Shown: positions 1 to 9,368 of the stretch, piece after piece
Numbering within the stretch: position 1 is the first letter of the stretch
How the letters are laid out: every line of letters starts with the position of its first letter
The notes under the pieces: model-generated
Told to the model about the DNA's origin: nothing
Databases searched by the model: none
What the model saw: the letters and a program-made list of their open reading frames with translations, nothing else
Assembly: GCA_963705285.1 (NCBI GenBank)
Contig: OY970066.1
Location: 992,001 to 1,056,000 of the forward strand
DNA from: JACMLD01 sp963705285
GTDB taxonomy: Bacteria; Bacteroidota; Bacteroidia; Chitinophagales; Chitinophagaceae
Reading direction: 5' to 3'
DNA length: 64,000 bases
Translations under genes and position numbers: made by a program

Positions 1-821
1 ACCTCAAATATTTTCTTGCGACCGTTTCTATTGTTGAACCGATAACTGTATTCATTGCAGTATGCAAAAAAGTGGTCATTAGAACATTTGTGGTGTATTC
101 CTCGCATCCAGCTTTTGAAAAGCATGATTTGAATATGCAGTTCTTTGAAATTTCTTCCTTTTAATGACCTTATTTGCGTGATGTCCATTTCCGTGCTTAA
201 AGTTTTGTAAGGTTGATAGTCATCGGTTCTTATTTTAGCTGATGCCGACACCCCTTTTTTCAGGGCATATCGTAAAGTGTCAGCTTTGCAATTTTCTATC
301 GGGTTCATAAATATATTGCCGACTTTTCCATTACCCAGCAGTTCAAGGGCTATTAACGCGGCTTTTTTTTTATCAATTTTTCGGCCGTGCTGCCCCTTAT
401 TTCTGGCCCCGAGAATGAACTCGTCAACATCAACATTGTTTTGTAACGCAGCGGCTTCACTCATTGCTAACTGCACTTTGCGCTTAAACAGCCAGGCAGT
501 TTTCTGCTGAACGCCCACCTCACCCGCCAGTTCTACTGTAGACATCCCTTTCTTTTTGGTGGTAAGGCGAAACAGCATGTGAAACGCTTTTAATAACGGT
601 AAACGGATGTCATGAAAAAGCGTGTTTGCCGTCACACTTTCATCATATCCGCACTGCTGGCATCTGCGATGAAATCCTGTTTTACCTTTTATATATTTCT
701 CGCACCCACAGTGCTTGCATTGGTAGCCGAATTTCCATTTATGGTCATCCAAATAACGCAAACAAGATTCGTTATCAGGAAAACAACGCGCAAATTCTAT
801 TGCGTTAATACCTTGAAACAT
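1..821 (-). CDS. IS1595/ISXO2-family transposase, C-terminus cut by window edge
   Basis: Open from an ATG at 821 to the left edge (273 codons, no stop), so the C-terminus lies outside the window. Translation shows an N-terminal zinc ribbon (CKHCGCEKY...CQQCGY, about residues 36-56), a helix-turn-helix-like stretch (ELAGEVGVQQKTAWLFKRK), then a DDE-type core: VDVDEF with D133, RTDDYQPY with D200/D201, and the late motif SNDHFFAYCNEYSYRFN typical of ISXO2-like transposases. This family moves DNA by cut-and-paste with terminal inverted repeats; I could not define the repeat at the right end (822-900). The reading frame is intact as far as visible, so the element may be active. An AT-rich heptad repeat block begins just upstream at 908. 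Confidence 0.85.
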   Translation of the reverse strand, partial: MFQGINAIEFARCFPDNESCLRYLDDHKWKFGYQCKHCGCEKYIKGKTGFHRRCQQCGYDESVTANTLFHDIRLPLLKAFHMLFRLTTKKKGMSTVELAGEVGVQQKTAWLFKRKVQLAMSEAAALQNNVDVDEFILGARNKGQHGRKIDKKKAALIALELLGNGKVGNIFMNPIENCKADTLRYALKKGVSASAKIRTDDYQPYKTLSTEMDITQIRSLKGRNFKELHIQIMLFKSWMRGIHHKCSNDHFFAYCNEYSYRFNNRNGRKKIFE

Positions 822-907
822 ACCTAATATATTTAGCATGAAAATACTACAATATTTAGTTACAACAAAGCATTACCTTTACGAAGAGCTTAATATGCCT
901 AATTCTA

Positions 908-1086
908 TTTTGAATTTTGAATTTTAAATTTTGCATTTCCTCTAATCTGCGAATCTCCGGCAACGTTTCACGCGGCGGACTTCGGCGAAGCAGCCGGCGC
1001 AGGGATTATTTTGAATTTTAAATTTTAAATTTTGCATTTCTTTAATCTGCGAATCTGCCGCCATAACTTTTAATTTTGAATTTTTA
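908..1086. repeat. Tandem TTTTGAA heptad arrays, two direct copies about 100 bp apart
   Basis: Positions 908-938 are four in-register 7-mers (TTTTGAA, TTTTGAA, TTTTAAA, TTTTGCA) followed by TTTC. Positions 1009-1040 repeat the design (TTTTGAA, TTTTAAA, TTTTAAA, TTTTGCA, TTTC). Each array is followed by the same tail, TAATCTGCGAATCT. Between them is a GC-rich stretch with CGCGGCGGACTTCGGCGAAG. A third, looser AT array follows at about 1066-1086. It fills the spacer between the transposase and the DUF3089 gene. Confidence 0.7.
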
Positions 1087-1126
1087 CTTGCTAATTAACA
1101 CCCTATCTTGCCCTAATTTTAAAAAA

Positions 1127-2173
1127 ATGCACCGATTACTGAATCGCTTCTTCTCTTTATGTTGTTTTTTATTACTGGCCAGCTGTGCACCAAAATATGC
1201 TCAATTTATTCCGCAGTACACCACCACTGCCACCAACACAGTACCCGATTACAGTAATTTATTTTATTGGGCCGCGCATCCATGGAAAAAAGATCCTTCA
1301 GATAGTGTGCCTAAACCGTTACGCAAAGACTATGCGGTAGACTCAAGTGCCGATGTGTTCTTTTTGTACCCCACCACTTTTACAGACCGCGAAGACACAC
1401 GCTGGAATGCCTCCATCAATGATGCGGCCATCAATGCAAAAACAGATTACTCCCCTATTCTTTACCAGGCAAGTGTATTCAATGGCTACCGCGTTTTTTC
1501 TCCACGTTACCGGCAGGCGCACATCAGGGCTTATTTTACTGATGACAGCGTGGCCGCAAAAGCTGCGTTTGACACGGCTTATACAGATATTAAAACAGCT
1601 TTTCAATATTACCTATCACATTACAACAACGGCCGGCCGATAATCATTGCCTCGCACAGCCAGGGCAGCACGCATGCGCAGCGATTATTAAAAGAATTTT
1701 TTGAGAATACTGCGCTTACAAAACAATTGGTAGTGGCCTATGTAGCCGGCATGTATATATCCAATCAATATTTTAGTTCGCTGCGTGGTTGTGCAGATTC
1801 TAACCAGACAGGTTGTGTGTGCAGCTGGCGCACCTATAAAAGAAACTACGAGCCCGGCTTTGTGTTGAAAGAAAAAGGGAGCAGCTTAATTACCAATCCG
1901 CTTACCTGGACAACTACAACCAGTTATGCAGACCGAACGCTGAATAAAGGGTCCATTTTATTGAACTTTAATAAAACACGCACACATGTAACCGATGCGC
2001 AAATACACGACGGTGTTTTATGGATTGGCAAGCTGCACCTACCCGGCGCATTTTTGATAAGACGCAAGAATTTTCATGTGGGCGATATCAATTTGTTTTA
2101 CCTCAATATCAGGGAAGATATTGCACGCAGGGTAGCTAGTTACAAAGCTGGCACTGCAACGCCTGTGCAGTAA
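1127..2173 (+). CDS. DUF3089 family lipoprotein, alpha/beta-hydrolase-like
   Basis: 348 aa. The start is placed at the ATG of MHRLLNRFF because it gives a lipoprotein signal with lipobox LLLASC; the frame is open 17 codons further upstream but only from a TTG inside the AT-rich repeat. The mature part matches the DUF3089 pattern: FYWAAHPWKKDPSD, VFFLYPTTF, then the nucleophile elbow ASHSQGS with Ser178, as in alpha/beta-hydrolases. The natural substrate of DUF3089 proteins is unknown. Predicted to be membrane-anchored and to act in the cell envelope. No operon partner: upstream is a transposase and downstream a 490-bp spacer with its own terminator. Confidence 0.8.
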   Translation: MHRLLNRFFSLCCFLLLASCAPKYAQFIPQYTTTATNTVPDYSNLFYWAAHPWKKDPSDSVPKPLRKDYAVDSSADVFFLYPTTFTDREDTRWNASINDAAINAKTDYSPILYQASVFNGYRVFSPRYRQAHIRAYFTDDSVAAKAAFDTAYTDIKTAFQYYLSHYNNGRPIIIASHSQGSTHAQRLLKEFFENTALTKQLVVAYVAGMYISNQYFSSLRGCADSNQTGCVCSWRTYKRNYEPGFVLKEKGSSLITNPLTWTTTTSYADRTLNKGSILLNFNKTRTHVTDAQIHDGVLWIGKLHLPGAFLIRRKNFHVGDINLFYLNIREDIARRVASYKAGTATPVQ

Positions 2174-2491
2174 GTACGCACTACGCGTAACATCTCAAAA
2201 TAATACCTGTCTCTTATTTTAATCCATTAATCGAAATAACACCTCCAACCGCCGAATTGGTTTTATTTATCCCATTTGGCACAGCATATTTGTATCAGCA
2301 AGAGCAAAATATCAAACCCCTATCATCCAACAGTAAAATCCGTATCCTGTAAATCCCATCCAATCCATTGAACAATCAACATATCCAATAACCCTTGAAG
2401 CCGCCTGTTATCCTTTTCCTGTAAAGAACCGCATCGTACTCAGAAAACTGTTTTCCATCTGTATAAAAATTTTTTCTGAGCATTGTTTGAA

Positions 2492-2519
2492 AGTCCCGCA
2501 GTGATGTGGGGCTTTTTTT
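2492..2519 (+). terminator. Intrinsic terminator in the spacer before the sugar porter
   Basis: AGTCCCGCA (2492-2500), GTGA loop, TGTGGGGCT (2505-2513), a 9-bp stem with two G-U pairs, then seven or eight T. It lies 320 nt after the DUF3089 stop codon and 147 nt before the transporter start. Confidence 0.65.
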
Positions 2520-2624
2520 ATAGACCTGTTCAGTCTTAAATAACCGCAGTGCAGCCAGACGTCTGCCACCACACCATTTCAATTGCCTTAAAGTTAGATA
2601 ACAGGTGCCTGCACACGGAGTGCG

Positions 2625-2632
2625 TAAATTTG
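2625..2632 (+). promoter_or_regulatory. -7 element TAAATTTG before the sugar porter
   Basis: An exact match to the Bacteroidota -7 consensus TAnnTTTG, 34 nt before the ATG at 2666. No convincing -33 TTG at the usual distance was found, so this is a weak call. Confidence 0.35.
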
Positions 2633-2665
2633 TTACCTTACTCCTTCAACCTATACACGATTGCT

Positions 2666-4018
2666 ATGAAGCATAACAAACTTTTTCGCTGGTCTATTGT
2701 GGCCGCGCTGGCCGGTTTTATCTTTGGTTTTGATACGGTGGTTATCTCCGGCGCCAACCAGCCAATCAAAGATCTCTGGCACACTTCTACTTTGTTTCAC
2801 GGCATTTTTATTATGTCTATGGCGCTATGGGGCACTGTAGTGGGCGCTTTGTTTGGCGGCATGCCTGCCGAAAAATACGGAAGAAAAAAAGTGTTGTTAT
2901 GGGTAGGCATCCTGTTTGCCGTGTCTGCATTTGGATCTGCGCTGGCCACCGGGCCGTATATGTTTTCGTTTTTCAGGTTTATAGGCGGTGTGGGTATTGG
3001 CGTCTCATCGGTAGTGGCGCCTACCTATATCTCAGAAATTTCAACACCTGCAACAAGAGGACGGTTGGGTGCTTTGTACCAGTTCAATATTGTTTTTGGT
3101 ATACTGGTTGCCTTTCTTTCCAACTATTTTTTGCAGGGTGTGGGAGGTGATAACGACTGGCGGTGGATGCTGGGTGTACTGGCCATACCCGCATTAATTT
3201 ATACCGTTATGGTAATGGGAGTACCCGAAAGTCCGCGTTGGTTAATTACGCGAAAAAATGACCGGCCTGCTGCAAAAGATATATTGTTGCAAATGGGCAT
3301 GACCAACGCCGATGAAGAAATTGCCGCTATCATAGCAGGTAATGAACTGGACGCATCAAAAGGAAATACCTCCGAATTTTTTAATTCAAAACATTCAACC
3401 ATAATTTGGCTGGCCTTTATGATTGCTTTTTTTAACCAGCTCTCGGGCATCAATTTTATACTGTATTATGCGCCTGAAATATTATCAAGAATAGGTTTGG
3501 GTGCAAAAGAATCGCTGCTCAATTCAATTGCCATTGGAGGCACCAACCTGGTTTTTACTTTTGTTGGATTGTACCTTATAGACAGGCTGGGAAGAAAAAC
3601 ACTTATGATCATTGGGTCATTGGGGTACATCATCAGCCTCTCGATGGTGGCTTATGCATTTAAAACGCAGGCAAGCCCTACCTTCTTAATGCTGTTCCTG
3701 CTTTTGTTTATTGCCTCTCATGCAATAGGGCAGGGAGCCGTGATATGGGTTTTTCTCTCAGAAATTTTTCCTAATAAAATAAGGGCAATCGGCCAGTCAT
3801 TCGGGGCCAGCGTACACTGGGTTTTTGCCGGCATCATCACCTTGATAACACCTGTTTTTCTGGATGAAAAAAATGGAATACTCAAAGACAGCCCATGGAT
3901 TATTTTTGCTTTTTTGGCAGGCATGATGGTGTTGCAATTGATTTGGGTACTAACCAAAATGCCGGAAACAAAGAATGTTTCACTGGAGGAGCTGGAAAGA
4001 AAACTTATAAAAGCATAA
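2666..4018 (+). CDS. Sugar porter, major facilitator superfamily
   Basis: 450 aa with about 12 membrane segments. The start is set at MKHNKLFRWSIVAALAGF because the 39 codons upstream are not conserved-looking and begin at a GTG. Sugar porter family signatures are all present: GFIFGFDTVVISGANQ in the first helix, the GRKK loop after helix 2, PESPRWLITR after helix 6, the DRLGRKT repeat of the GRK motif after helix 8, and PETKNVSLEELE at the C-terminus. Expected to be a proton- or sodium-coupled hexose importer in the inner membrane. The GH32 fructanase gene begins 19 nt downstream, so fructose or a short fructan is the likely cargo (inference from context). Confidence 0.85.
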   Translation: MKHNKLFRWSIVAALAGFIFGFDTVVISGANQPIKDLWHTSTLFHGIFIMSMALWGTVVGALFGGMPAEKYGRKKVLLWVGILFAVSAFGSALATGPYMFSFFRFIGGVGIGVSSVVAPTYISEISTPATRGRLGALYQFNIVFGILVAFLSNYFLQGVGGDNDWRWMLGVLAIPALIYTVMVMGVPESPRWLITRKNDRPAAKDILLQMGMTNADEEIAAIIAGNELDASKGNTSEFFNSKHSTIIWLAFMIAFFNQLSGINFILYYAPEILSRIGLGAKESLLNSIAIGGTNLVFTFVGLYLIDRLGRKTLMIIGSLGYIISLSMVAYAFKTQASPTFLMLFLLLFIASHAIGQGAVIWVFLSEIFPNKIRAIGQSFGASVHWVFAGIITLITPVFLDEKNGILKDSPWIIFAFLAGMMVLQLIWVLTKMPETKNVSLEELERKLIKA

Positions 4019-4037
4019 TGCCCTTAAAACGATACGC

Positions 4038-5534
4038 ATGAAAGTATTACTCTGCCTGCTTGCCACCATGTGCCTGGCACGCCTCTATGCGCAACCCGCT
4101 ACTGATTATAAAGAACAATATCGTCCGCAGTATCATTATTCGCCTGCAGTAAATTGGTGCAACGACCCCAACGGACTGGTCTACAACAACGGCGTGTACC
4201 ACCTGTTTCACCAGTACAACCCCTTTGGTAATAAATGGGGGCATATGAGCTGGGCGCATGCCACCAGCAAAGATTTGGTTCATTGGAAACACCAACCAGT
4301 GGCCATTGCAGAAGAAAAAGATACCATGATTTTTTCAGGCACCTGCATAGTTGATAAGAATAACACCAGCGGCTTTGCGCGCAAAAATGCACCAGCACCT
4401 ATGGTGGCCATTTACACCGGGCATATTGAGAATACCAACCAATCGCAACACCTGGCTTACAGCCTTGATAACGGCGTTACGTGGACGAAATACAACCAAA
4501 ATCCGATTCTTGACTTGCATAAAAAAGATTTTCGCGATCCCAAGGTATTCTGGTATGCGCCAAAAAATTACTGGGTAATGGCAGTTGTACTGCCGGTAGA
4601 ACACCAGGTACAGTTTTACTCAAGCCACAACCTCAAACAATGGACACTGCTTAGCAATTTTGGACCTGCAGGCGACACGGCCGCGGTTTGGGAATGCCCT
4701 GATCTTAGCCAGGTGCCGGTAGCAGGAAATCCTGCCCGCAAAAAATGGGTGTTGCAAACTTCGCAGAATGCAGGTATGCAATATTTTGTAGGGGAGTTTG
4801 ACGGCGTTCATTTTATCAATGAAAATACCACTGGTACCGTGCAACGCCCGGATTACGGTCCCGAATACTATGCAGGTATCGTATACAATCAATTACCGGC
4901 TGCACAACTGCCAGCGGCTATTGGCTGGGTCAATAACTGGAACTACGCCAATGATATACCCACCACACCCTGGAATGGCGCCATGTCATTACCACGCACC
5001 ATGCAGGTAAGAAAAGAAGGCAACCGTTGGGTATTGCTGCAGCAACCGGTAGCAGCTATTAAACAATTACGCCAAAACCCGCTGTTACAAATGACTAATA
5101 AGCAGGTAACAGGCAGTTTAGCGCTCAATGCCAAGACTACACAATGCGAGATTGAAATAACATTGCAGCCTGCTGCCGGCGATAATTGCGGCCTGCGGCT
5201 CGCAAGCGGTCACCAGCATGCTTTTGAAATTGGGTACGATGCGGGCAACCAGCAATTGTATATAGACCGGCACCAAACAGCCAATCAATCTTTTAATGGC
5301 AACTTTGCAAAACTAAGCCGGTACACCACCACTGTAGCGCTAAAAAACAAACTGCTCAAGCTGCATGTTTTTTTTGATAACAGTGTGGTAGAAGTTTTTG
5401 CCAACGATGGCGAAGCAGTGCTAACAGCGCAATTTTTTCCTGATAAAGACGACAACGGACTGGAAGTATTTAGTGTAAACGGTAAAACAAAACTGACTGC
5501 CCTGCAGGTATGGCCATTAAAATCAATCTGGTAA
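4038..5534 (+). CDS. Secreted GH32 fructan hydrolase (levanase/inulinase/invertase type)
   Basis: 498 aa with a cleavable signal peptide (MKVLLCLLATMCLARLYAQ). All three GH32 catalytic signatures are intact: WCNDPNG with the nucleophile D43, RDP with the transition-state stabiliser D167, and ECPDL with the acid/base E219. The five-bladed propeller is followed by a C-terminal beta-sandwich (about residues 350-498, ending VEVFANDGEAVLTAQFFP), normal for the family. It releases fructose from fructans or sucrose outside the inner membrane. It is co-directional with, and 19 nt from, the sugar porter, forming a two-gene fructose-uptake unit. Exact linkage specificity (beta-2,1 or beta-2,6) cannot be read from the sequence. 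Confidence 0.92.
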   Translation: MKVLLCLLATMCLARLYAQPATDYKEQYRPQYHYSPAVNWCNDPNGLVYNNGVYHLFHQYNPFGNKWGHMSWAHATSKDLVHWKHQPVAIAEEKDTMIFSGTCIVDKNNTSGFARKNAPAPMVAIYTGHIENTNQSQHLAYSLDNGVTWTKYNQNPILDLHKKDFRDPKVFWYAPKNYWVMAVVLPVEHQVQFYSSHNLKQWTLLSNFGPAGDTAAVWECPDLSQVPVAGNPARKKWVLQTSQNAGMQYFVGEFDGVHFINENTTGTVQRPDYGPEYYAGIVYNQLPAAQLPAAIGWVNNWNYANDIPTTPWNGAMSLPRTMQVRKEGNRWVLLQQPVAAIKQLRQNPLLQMTNKQVTGSLALNAKTTQCEIEITLQPAAGDNCGLRLASGHQHAFEIGYDAGNQQLYIDRHQTANQSFNGNFAKLSRYTTTVALKNKLLKLHVFFDNSVVEVFANDGEAVLTAQFFPDKDDNGLEVFSVNGKTKLTALQVWPLKSIW

Positions 5535-5561
5535 AAACCATTCTACAAAGATGTTGTCCTT

Positions 5562-5569
5562 TACCTTTG
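5562..5569 (+). promoter_or_regulatory. -7 element TACCTTTG before kdnB
   Basis: Exact match to TAnnTTTG, 40 nt before the kdnB ATG. The same octamer stands 32 nt before kdnA at 51214-51221. No clear -33 element. Confidence 0.35.
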
Positions 5570-5609
5570 CGTCCTTTAATCAAAATTGGTTTTAATAAAA
5601 ATTGAGTAC

Positions 5610-6683
5610 ATGAAGTTCAGAAACTTTAAAATGGTTGGCTATGTGGTATATGGCCGCGGTAGCTTCAACCAGTTAGATGAAATTTTGCAGCCACAGCGCA
5701 AAGCAGGCAAGCCTATGATATTTTTATTGGATCATTTTTTTGAAGGCAAACCATTGGCCGACCGCATTCCGCTGCGGGGCAATGATAAAATCATTTATGT
5801 AGATGTTACTTACGAACCCAAAACAACCTACGTTGATAAATTAGCCAACCAGCTAAAAGAAGATTTTGGTAATATAAGCGGTGTGATCGGAATAGGCGGC
5901 GGCTCTGCAATGGACCTGGCAAAAGCTGTGGGCCTTATGATGAATAACCCAGGCTCATCTGCAGACTACCAGGGCTGGGATCTGGTAAAAACCCCGGGTG
6001 TGTACAAGGCAGGTATACCAACCCTCAGCGGCACGGGTGCAGAAGTATCGCGCACCACGGTATTAACAGGGCCAACAAAAAAACTGGGTATGAACTCTGA
6101 TTTTACACCGTTTGATCAGATTATACTTGATCCTGAATTAACCGCCAATGCGCCGGCAAACCAGCGTTTCTATACCGGTATGGATTGCTATATACATTGC
6201 ATTGAAAGCTTACAGGGAACTTATTTAAATGAATTCAGTAAAAGCTACGGTGAAAAAGCATTGCAATTGTGCCAGAAAGTATTTGTAGATAAAGATATTT
6301 GGGACAATGAGTGCGATGAAATGCTGATGATGGCGTCTTACGCCGGTGGCATGAGCATTGCCTACTCACAGGTAGGTGTGGCCCATGCAGTAAGTTATGG
6401 CCTTAGTTATTTACTGGGCACCAAACACGGGGTGGGTAATTGCATTGTAATGAACCACCTGGAAGACTATTACCCTGAGGGCGTAAAAGAGTTTAAGTAC
6501 ATGGTTGAGAAAAACAAAATAGATATACCGCAGGGAATTTGCAAAGGACTGACCGATGAGCAGTTCAACAAAATGATAGACGTTTCTATGGTAATGAAAC
6601 CGCTTTGGGAAAATGCACTTGGCAAAGACTGGGAAAAAATTATGACACGCGAAAAGCTGCGGAAATTATATGAGAAATTGTAA
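5610..6683 (+). CDS. kdnB: 3-deoxy-alpha-D-manno-octulosonate 8-oxidase (KdnB), iron-containing alcohol dehydrogenase
   Basis: 357 aa. The start is the ATG of MKFRNFKMVGYVVYGRGSF; the frame upstream begins only at a TTG. It belongs to the group III iron alcohol dehydrogenases: the nucleotide-binding loop IGIGGGSAMDLAKA, the substrate/metal region GTGAEVSRTTVLTG, and histidines in YCYIHCIES-like and GTKHGVGNCIVMNH segments. The opening residues and overall pattern fit KdnB, which oxidises C8 of Kdo to the aldehyde for KdnA to aminate, giving 8-amino-Kdo for lipopolysaccharide. The matching kdnA is at 51254 in this window, 45 kb away, not adjacent as in the characterised Shewanella pair. No operon partner here. 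Confidence 0.82.
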   Translation: MKFRNFKMVGYVVYGRGSFNQLDEILQPQRKAGKPMIFLLDHFFEGKPLADRIPLRGNDKIIYVDVTYEPKTTYVDKLANQLKEDFGNISGVIGIGGGSAMDLAKAVGLMMNNPGSSADYQGWDLVKTPGVYKAGIPTLSGTGAEVSRTTVLTGPTKKLGMNSDFTPFDQIILDPELTANAPANQRFYTGMDCYIHCIESLQGTYLNEFSKSYGEKALQLCQKVFVDKDIWDNECDEMLMMASYAGGMSIAYSQVGVAHAVSYGLSYLLGTKHGVGNCIVMNHLEDYYPEGVKEFKYMVEKNKIDIPQGICKGLTDEQFNKMIDVSMVMKPLWENALGKDWEKIMTREKLRKLYEKL

Positions 6684-6726
6684 TCGCTATATCTCCATTC
6701 AAAGATATCGTTACAAAATGCTCCTG

Positions 6727-8175
6727 TTACCGGCCGGTGTATTTTAATACGGTAACACCATCTTCCGGCATACGGAATACAATTTTCCAATTGCCGCTGC
6801 TATCGGTTGGCGCAGTAGAAAACAACAGGTAATCAAATGAAGCCATGTTGTTTTTTGGAAGTTCAAAAGAAGCGCCAATCTTAAACGGGTATTTCCCGGG
6901 GAAGGCCATGGTATAATATTTTTTGGTGACGAGGTGTTGCCATGAATCAAGCCCCACATTTTTAGCGCCTGCCTCTACCAGGTAATCAAGCGCCTCCCTG
7001 GTTTTTGGCTGTGCACGCCATTCATTAAAACGATGCAAACTGATATTTGAATAAGCATTCATTATTATGCCCGCACCAAGCAAAACCACCACGCCGTTGA
7101 CTATTATTTTTTTGTAACCATGGCTAAACCACGGCTGGTCTAACAGCTCCGCCACCGTAAACACCAGGAAACAAAATGAAAAAAGCACCCTTCTTTCAGA
7201 CAGGTACACAGATGTAAGAAAAACATGAAATAGAATGTTCAGTAAAAAAATCAGTCCACAGGTCCACGATACAAGAAACAATAACGACAGCTTTTTAAAA
7301 GTAAATACACCATAAGCAGACCATGCCATTGCAACCAGCACCAGCACCAGCCAGCACCAGGCGGCTATAAAAAGAAAAGGCGACGGCAGTTGATAACCCG
7401 CCATGGTAAACTGAGAAACAAACATGCCCTCTATAAAACTTTTCCCCCCCGATGTTTCTATTTCCTTTGTATAGAATTTAATAAATAGCAATGAAGCAAT
7501 GGAAAACACCACGGTAATGGCCATTACAGCGGTAAGTACCCTACCATTTTTTTCTATCAGCAGTTTCCATTTACCAGCCGCAATTATATATCCCGCATAC
7601 AATACCGTTAGCGAAAGAAACAGATATAATACAGAAAAATTAGCCAGCACTGCCAGCGCGGCCGGTATAAAAACCAACAACCATTGACGTGGTTTTATTT
7701 GCTGTCGATCTGTAAGCAGGCCCGCATACCACAATGATATGGTCAACAATGCAAAGGCCGGTGCATAACCCCTGGCCAGGCTAAAGTATAAAACAAGAAA
7801 TGGATTTAAAATGCAACCGGTGTAAAAAAGCCATCCAACAAAACGGTTGTTAAACCGGCCCGATAATTTAATAATCATATGGGCAAATACCGGCCAGCTC
7901 AATATAGAGAGCAGCCGCAGTTTCCAAAAACTGTCTGCACCGGGCAGCCATAGTATGCATTTTATGAAAATTGAATTCAGCCAATGTGTATTGTATGTTC
8001 CTGCTATGGCATTCCAGTAATGGCGTTTGATTAGATTGTAAGAAATGATTTCATCGTGTGATATTTCAACCACCAATGCCCTGTAAATAATATATACCCA
8101 CACCAGCAAAGCAAGCGCGTACTTCAGCATTACAAGCATTGTACGCAGGGAATAGGCGAATGTCTTCTGCGGCAT
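6727..8175 (-). CDS. Polytopic membrane protein, GT-C glycosyltransferase-like
   Basis: 482 aa with around ten hydrophobic helices. After the first helix it has EISHDEIISYNLIKRHYW, the acidic loop expected between helices 1 and 2 in GT-C (PMT/ArnT-type) glycosyltransferases, and a C-terminal soluble part of about 100 residues. These enzymes use lipid-linked sugars at the periplasmic face. No clear match to a named subfamily, so acceptor and donor are unknown. It is convergent with kdnB (43 nt between stop codons) and divergent from corA. Since kdnB acts on lipopolysaccharide sugars, a role in surface glycans is plausible but unproven. Confidence 0.6.
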   Translation of the reverse strand: MPQKTFAYSLRTMLVMLKYALALLVWVYIIYRALVVEISHDEIISYNLIKRHYWNAIAGTYNTHWLNSIFIKCILWLPGADSFWKLRLLSILSWPVFAHMIIKLSGRFNNRFVGWLFYTGCILNPFLVLYFSLARGYAPAFALLTISLWYAGLLTDRQQIKPRQWLLVFIPAALAVLANFSVLYLFLSLTVLYAGYIIAAGKWKLLIEKNGRVLTAVMAITVVFSIASLLFIKFYTKEIETSGGKSFIEGMFVSQFTMAGYQLPSPFLFIAAWCWLVLVLVAMAWSAYGVFTFKKLSLLFLVSWTCGLIFLLNILFHVFLTSVYLSERRVLFSFCFLVFTVAELLDQPWFSHGYKKIIVNGVVVLLGAGIIMNAYSNISLHRFNEWRAQPKTREALDYLVEAGAKNVGLDSWQHLVTKKYYTMAFPGKYPFKIGASFELPKNNMASFDYLLFSTAPTDSSGNWKIVFRMPEDGVTVLKYTGR

Positions 8176-8230
8176 CTCACAATTTATACAATATTAGTAT
8201 AACGATGTAGCGGCACACGCATCATTAACC

Positions 8231-8259
8231 TTGTTGAAAGCAATTCTTTTTTACCTTTA
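8231..8259 (+). promoter_or_regulatory. Promoter for corA, near-leaderless
   Basis: TTG at 8231-8233, 18-nt spacer, then TACCTTTA at 8252-8259, a good fit to the Bacteroidota -33/-7 pattern. The ATG begins only 4 nt after the -7 word, so the mRNA would have almost no leader if this promoter is used. Confidence 0.5.
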
Positions 8260-8263
8260 GCCC

Positions 8264-9361
8264 ATGCAGCAGAATAAATACCTACGCTACCTCGGGTTGC
8301 CGGTTCTTTTTGGCACGGAAAGAACCAAAGAAATACTGAGCGTTAATCCTACTGCGCCTCCTGAAAGAGAAGAACCTGATCATGTGGTGATATCTATTTT
8401 TGATTATACGGCTGAACTGGTAGAAGAACGAAAATTGGAAAGCATTGAAGCCTGCTTTGCGTATAAAAACACCGGAGGTACCGCCTGGATTAACATAGAT
8501 GGATTGCGCAAGCGCGATGTGGAATCCATTTGTACCCATTTTGATGTACACCCGCTGATTACGGAAGACATTCTAAGCATTGACCAGCGACCTAAGATGG
8601 ACGAAGTGGAAGGATTGCTTTTTTGCCTCCTCAATATGTTGTATTACAACGACAAAACGCGCACCGTAGAAACCGAACAGATAAGTATTGTATTGGGTGA
8701 TCATTTTGTGCTCAGTTTTCAGGAAGATGCCAGCAGGGATGTGTTTGATCCATTGCGCACCAAGCTAAAAATTGCTAAAAGCCAGGTACGGCAGCGCGGA
8801 GCAGACTACCTGCTATATGCCATGTTAGATATGATTGTAGATAATTACTACCTGGTGATGGAAAAGCTGGGCGAACAAATTGAACTGGTAGAAGAAGAAG
8901 TTATCCGCAACAGCAATACCCGCTCGCTGGCTAAAACCAACCAGCTGCGAAAAGAACTCATCGTACTAAAAAGAAATATTGCCCCGGTGCGCGAACTGGT
9001 GAACGGCTTTATACGCAGCGACAGTGAATTGCTGGAAGACCGCACCACCAAATACTTTAAAGATGTATATGACCATATTGTGCAGGCGTTTGACCTTACT
9101 GAGAACTACCGTGATATGATGATAAGCATGCAGGATCTCTATATTAATAATGTTAACCTGCGGATGAATGAGGTAATGAAAGTAATGGCCATTGTAACCT
9201 GCCTCATGGCACCCGCCACTGTTATTGGGGGCATCTTTGGTATGAACTTCGATAAAATCCCTTACCTGCACAACGACTATGGCTTTTTTATTGCTGTTAT
9301 ACTGATGCTGGCCATACCCGTGTTCATGCTGCGCATCTTTAGAAAGCGCGGATGGTTTTAG
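8264..9361 (+). CDS. corA: CorA magnesium/cobalt channel
   Basis: 365 aa. The long acidic N-terminal cytoplasmic domain is followed by two C-terminal membrane helices. The selectivity motif GMN is at residues 326-328 (IFGMNFDKIP), immediately after helix 1, and the protein ends with a basic tail (RIFRKRGWF), the normal CorA architecture and length. It forms a pentameric Mg2+ (and Co2+/Ni2+) uptake channel in the inner membrane. Monocistronic: the next gene is convergent, with stop codons 8 nt apart. A promoter directly abuts the start codon. Nothing anomalous in the sequence. Confidence 0.93.
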   Translation: MQQNKYLRYLGLPVLFGTERTKEILSVNPTAPPEREEPDHVVISIFDYTAELVEERKLESIEACFAYKNTGGTAWINIDGLRKRDVESICTHFDVHPLITEDILSIDQRPKMDEVEGLLFCLLNMLYYNDKTRTVETEQISIVLGDHFVLSFQEDASRDVFDPLRTKLKIAKSQVRQRGADYLLYAMLDMIVDNYYLVMEKLGEQIELVEEEVIRNSNTRSLAKTNQLRKELIVLKRNIAPVRELVNGFIRSDSELLEDRTTKYFKDVYDHIVQAFDLTENYRDMMISMQDLYINNVNLRMNEVMKVMAIVTCLMAPATVIGGIFGMNFDKIPYLHNDYGFFIAVILMLAIPVFMLRIFRKRGWF

Positions 9362-9368
9362 CGGCCAT

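Larger units (their letters stand above)
2174..2665 (+). other. 492-bp spacer with orphan terminator and possible small RNA
   Basis: No credible protein-coding frame. At 2335-2372 there is a run of ATCC-containing short repeats (AAATCCGTATCCTGTAAATCC), a low-complexity type resembling the heptad arrays elsewhere. Positions 2438-2480 contain CTCAGAAAA and TTTTTTCTGAG, able to pair, and are followed by the intrinsic terminator at 2492-2519. The structured stretch of about 2390-2519 could be a small RNA or the 3' end of the DUF3089 transcript. A promoter word for the downstream transporter sits at 2625-2632. Confidence 0.35.

Noticed and set aside
277..510. Plus-strand frame at the left edge
   Set aside because: Antisense to the transposase reading frame, which is intact with zinc ribbon and DDE motifs.
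2376..2582. 68-codon minus-strand frame in the spacer before the sugar porter
   Set aside because: No family resemblance; it overlaps the terminator hairpin and has no start context.
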